A stretch of DNA of 7,109 bases from Anaerolineales bacterium (GTDB lineage Bacteria > Chloroflexota > Anaerolineae > 4572-78 > J111): assembly GCA_012032575.1 (NCBI GenBank), contig JAAUSP010000403.1, positions 1-7,109 on the forward strand, given 5' to 3'. Position 1 is the first letter of the stretch; every line of letters starts with the position of its first letter. Under the pieces are notes generated by a model. It ran no database searches. It was not told where the DNA came from and saw only the letters and a list, made by a program, of their open reading frames with translations. Shown here piece after piece: positions 5,581 through 7,109 of this stretch. A program made the translations under genes and the position numbers.

Positions 5581-5725
5581 CATGTCATTTCGAGGCCAAA
5601 GGCCGAGAAATCCCTTTGGAGCAGCAATTAGCGGCTGTTTGGCTGGATAAAACCGGTCTTGTGCCCGGTAAGTTTTGGGTAAAAGTAATATCAGAGGGAT
5701 TTCTCCCTTCGGTCGAAATGACATG
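5581..5725. repeat. Structured inverted repeat, copy 2 (145 bp)
   Basis: CATGTCATTTCGA (5581-5593) is inverted at 5713-5725. Inside, GGCC-AAA-GGCC (5594-5604) forms a small hairpin, and GAGAAATCCCT (5605-5615) pairs with AGGGATTTCTC (5695-5705). The layout is that of copy 1 at 3214-3313, but the unique centre is longer (about 79 nt against 31) and unrelated by eye. Several stem bases differ between the copies in matched pairs. It begins 11 nt after the DUF5107-like gene stop and fills most of the 220-bp gap between genes. No transposase is present. Confidence 0.85.
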
Positions 5726-5736
5726 TCCGGGGCCAA

Positions 5737-6534
5737 TCAAGGTTGATAATCCAATAAAATTGTGCCGCGCTCATCGGCCACTTGCACATGGACGGGCTGA
5801 GCTGGTGGGGTAAAGTCCCACCGCAGCGGTGTGGCCGGGTCGGCGGTAAAGGGTTGAGTGAGGATGGAGGCGTCTCCGGCCAGAAGGGTGATTGTACCGC
5901 GCATAGGCCGCGCCGCCAAAAGTGAGATGTCGGCCTGACCCAGGTGGATGGCGGCGTGCTCGTTAGCCCAGGTGAGACCGCCCAGCCCGGCCAGAGGCCA
6001 CCAGCGCTCGCGCCATTCGACCGCGCCGCCCGGTGGTATGGTCACATCGTCTTCGGGCCAGAAGCCGCGATTGGCCCCGCCCCACAATTCAAAATATTGC
6101 GAGCCGTCGTCGGTGTAGCTTTTGTCGGGAAAGGTTGTGCCGAAGGCAAAGAGCTTGTTGCCGGGCACTTCGCCGGGCCGGATGAGGCGGGCCACGCCGA
6201 CGTTGCTTTCCGGGTTGTACGCGCCGATAAAGGGCGCGGCCATATCCGGCACAAAAAAGCCCAGATAGTTAGCCCACTGGCTGTAATCGCGCAGATCGGT
6301 TGCGCCGGTGACGGGCCAGGCGGACTCTTGCCGCTCGCCGGGGACCGTCCAGCCGGCTTCGCCCCGGCTGTGGACGATGATTTTGTCGGTCGGGACGGTG
6401 AATTGAGTTTGGGGCGACATCGAGGCCGCACCCAAAGTCAGGGCGGCATTGGTCCAGAACTGCACCGGCACGGGCTGGCCGGTTCCGTTGATGAGCCGGG
6501 GGGCGACGGTGAAGGCGGCGCTGGCAGGCGGCAA
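5737..6534 (-). CDS. DUF5107-like protein, C-terminal segment
   Basis: This is the second part of the gene that starts near 7003, in the frame left by a +1 shift around 6556-6578. Coding similarity in this frame is already present upstream of the nominal start, at VGVEVSVNLPPASAAF, so the TTG at 6534 is not a real start. Recognisable stretches are FTVAPRLINGTGQPVPVQFWTNAAL, IIVHSRGEAGWTVPGE, AYNPESNVGVARLI, KLFAFGTTFPDKSYTDDGSQYFELWGG and a WRERWWPLAGLGGLTWANEHAA segment. This pattern resembles DUF5107, which has a galactose-mutarotase-like sandwich character; the role of the family is not established. The protein ends at LLDYQP with no TPR array after it, unlike many relatives. The structured repeat follows the stop directly. 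Confidence 0.82.
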   Translation of the reverse strand: MPPASAAFTVAPRLINGTGQPVPVQFWTNAALTLGAASMSPQTQFTVPTDKIIVHSRGEAGWTVPGERQESAWPVTGATDLRDYSQWANYLGFFVPDMAAPFIGAYNPESNVGVARLIRPGEVPGNKLFAFGTTFPDKSYTDDGSQYFELWGGANRGFWPEDDVTIPPGGAVEWRERWWPLAGLGGLTWANEHAAIHLGQADISLLAARPMRGTITLLAGDASILTQPFTADPATPLRWDFTPPAQPVHVQVADERGTILLDYQP

Positions 6535-7003
6535 ATTGACGCTGACTTCGACGCCGACGCGGCTTCGCTGTGTCGCTCAGGGTGATGCTGGCGCCTTCGC
6601 TGCTGACGGTGGTGCGGTAAAGCCAGGGCACGCCGAAACGATAGCCGTGTTCCTGGGTGGGGTAGGCCCACTCCATACCGCCGGTTGCCAGCCACCAGTT
6701 GGCCTCATAGGGCTGCAAGATGCCATAGCGCGAGGGTTTGACCACCGGGTTGTGATAAAAAATCTCCTGTCCGGTCGCTTTGATGACGGCACTGTAGAGC
6801 CGCCCGCCCAGTTGGGGCAGGAAGGTGAGCCGGAGGTAGGGGTTTTCCAGAACGACGCCGCTGTAATCTTTGGGCGTGGGGGCCGGGTTGGCGGCCTCGA
6901 AGGCAGCGCGGTTGAAGTAGAAAACCGGCAGATGGTAGACCGGGTCCACCTGCTCGGTCAGAAAATCCCAAATGGGATAGGTGGGCAGGGTGATCGTGGT
7001 CAA
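6269..7003 (-). CDS. DUF5107-like protein, N-terminal segment
   Basis: This is the first part of the same gene. Reading from the TTG at 7003 gives TITLPTYPIWDFL, then VVLENPYLRLTFLPQLGGRLYS (GGR at residues 66-68), the WLATGGMEWAYP motif (residues 104-115) and H119. These are typical of DUF5107 and of galactose-mutarotase-fold sugar-binding domains. Similarity ends at TLSDTAKP (residue 148, about 6560); the remaining codons to the stop at 6269 are out-of-frame Arg-rich shadow. Removing one base, for example one T of the pair at 6564-6565, joins it to the downstream segment for 421 residues in total. The start is uncertain: TTG 7003 has no clear ribosome site, and the frame stays open to the window edge through a Pro/Ser/Ala-rich stretch. 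The gene may therefore be longer and 5'-truncated. No signal peptide is visible. Confidence 0.78.
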   Translation of the reverse strand: MTTITLPTYPIWDFLTEQVDPVYHLPVFYFNRAAFEAANPAPTPKDYSGVVLENPYLRLTFLPQLGGRLYSAVIKATGQEIFYHNPVVKPSRYGILQPYEANWWLATGGMEWAYPTQEHGYRFGVPWLYRTTVSSEGASITLSDTAKPRRRRSQRQFAACQRRLHRRPPAHQRNRPARAGAVLDQCRPDFGCGLDVAPNSIHRPDRQNHRPQPGRSRLDGPRRAARVRLARHRRNRSARLQPVG

Positions 7004-7020
7004 GGAAACCTGGGGCGGTG

Positions 7021-7109
7021 CGGCGGGAGGTGAGGAGACGGGAGGCGAGGGTGGGGGAGGTGAGGAGGCGGGAGGCGAGGAGGCGAGGAGGCGGGAGGCG
7101 GGAGGCGTT
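7021..7109. repeat. Purine-rich short tandem repeat at the window edge
   Basis: The plus strand is a degenerate array of 7-8 bp units such as GGGAGGC and GAGGCGA (GGAGG repeated throughout), running to the end of the window. It is strongly purine-skewed with many G runs. It may be an intergenic repeat upstream of the DUF5107-like gene. Alternatively it is coding, since on the minus strand in that gene's frame it reads as an open Pro/Ser/Ala-rich stretch (for example PPASSPPPPSPPVSSPP). Confidence 0.75.

Noticed and set aside
5532..5813. Plus-strand 93-residue ORF
   Set aside because: It is built from the inverted repeat at 5581-5725 and the antisense end of the DUF5107-like gene.
5944..7033. 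Long plus-strand ORFs opposite the DUF5107-like gene
   Set aside because: The minus strand carries recognisable conserved motifs; the plus-strand products are Gly/Ala-rich shadow sequence.
7021..7109. CRISPR array
   Set aside because: The units are 7-8 bp, contiguous and without spacers.

Overview
The window looks like chromosomal DNA of a Chloroflexota-type bacterium, possibly Anaerolineae-like. This is an inference from gene content: a two-domain NadE, an ANTAR response regulator, a membrane-anchored zinc-ribbon/TPR/beta-propeller protein and a DUF5107-like protein, together with weak Shine-Dalgarno signals and short-period intergenic repeats. No single marker fixes the lineage. I see no phage, transposase, CRISPR array or defence genes.

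Layout. Bases 1-2379 read on the plus strand: the 3' part of a REC-ANTAR response regulator, then a glutamine-dependent NAD+ synthetase (nadE). A near-perfect 11-bp stem at 2381-2410, A-rich on one side and T-rich on the other, separates this block from everything to the right, which reads on the minus strand. In transcription order (right to left) the minus block holds a DUF5107-like protein (7109/7003 to 5737), a hairpin repeat (5725-5581), a large zinc-ribbon/TPR/beta-propeller membrane protein (5516 to 3335), a second copy of the hairpin repeat (3313-3214), tRNA-Pro(TGG), a single-domain response regulator, tRNA-Gly(TCC) and a CAT-anticodon tRNA that resembles tRNA-Ile2 more than elongator tRNA-Met. 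Two good sigma70-like promoters precede the tRNA units.

Reading-frame breaks. Three of the five protein genes carry small indels. nadE has a compensated scramble of about 26 codons. The propeller gene is split into three frames by two -1 shifts. The DUF5107-like gene has one +1 shift. In each case conserved sequence resumes at once in another frame, and every break falls at or beside a short homopolymer. The simplest reading is base-calling or assembly error, not gene decay, so the propeller and DUF5107-like genes are best treated as single genes of about 727 and at least 421 residues.

Most worth a second look: the two copies of a structured inverted repeat, each just downstream of a stop codon, with paired base changes that keep the stems; the inside-to-outside architecture of the zinc-ribbon/TPR/propeller protein; the lone receiver-domain gene set inside a tRNA cluster; and two overlapping 12-bp palindromes in the 31-bp gap before nadE.
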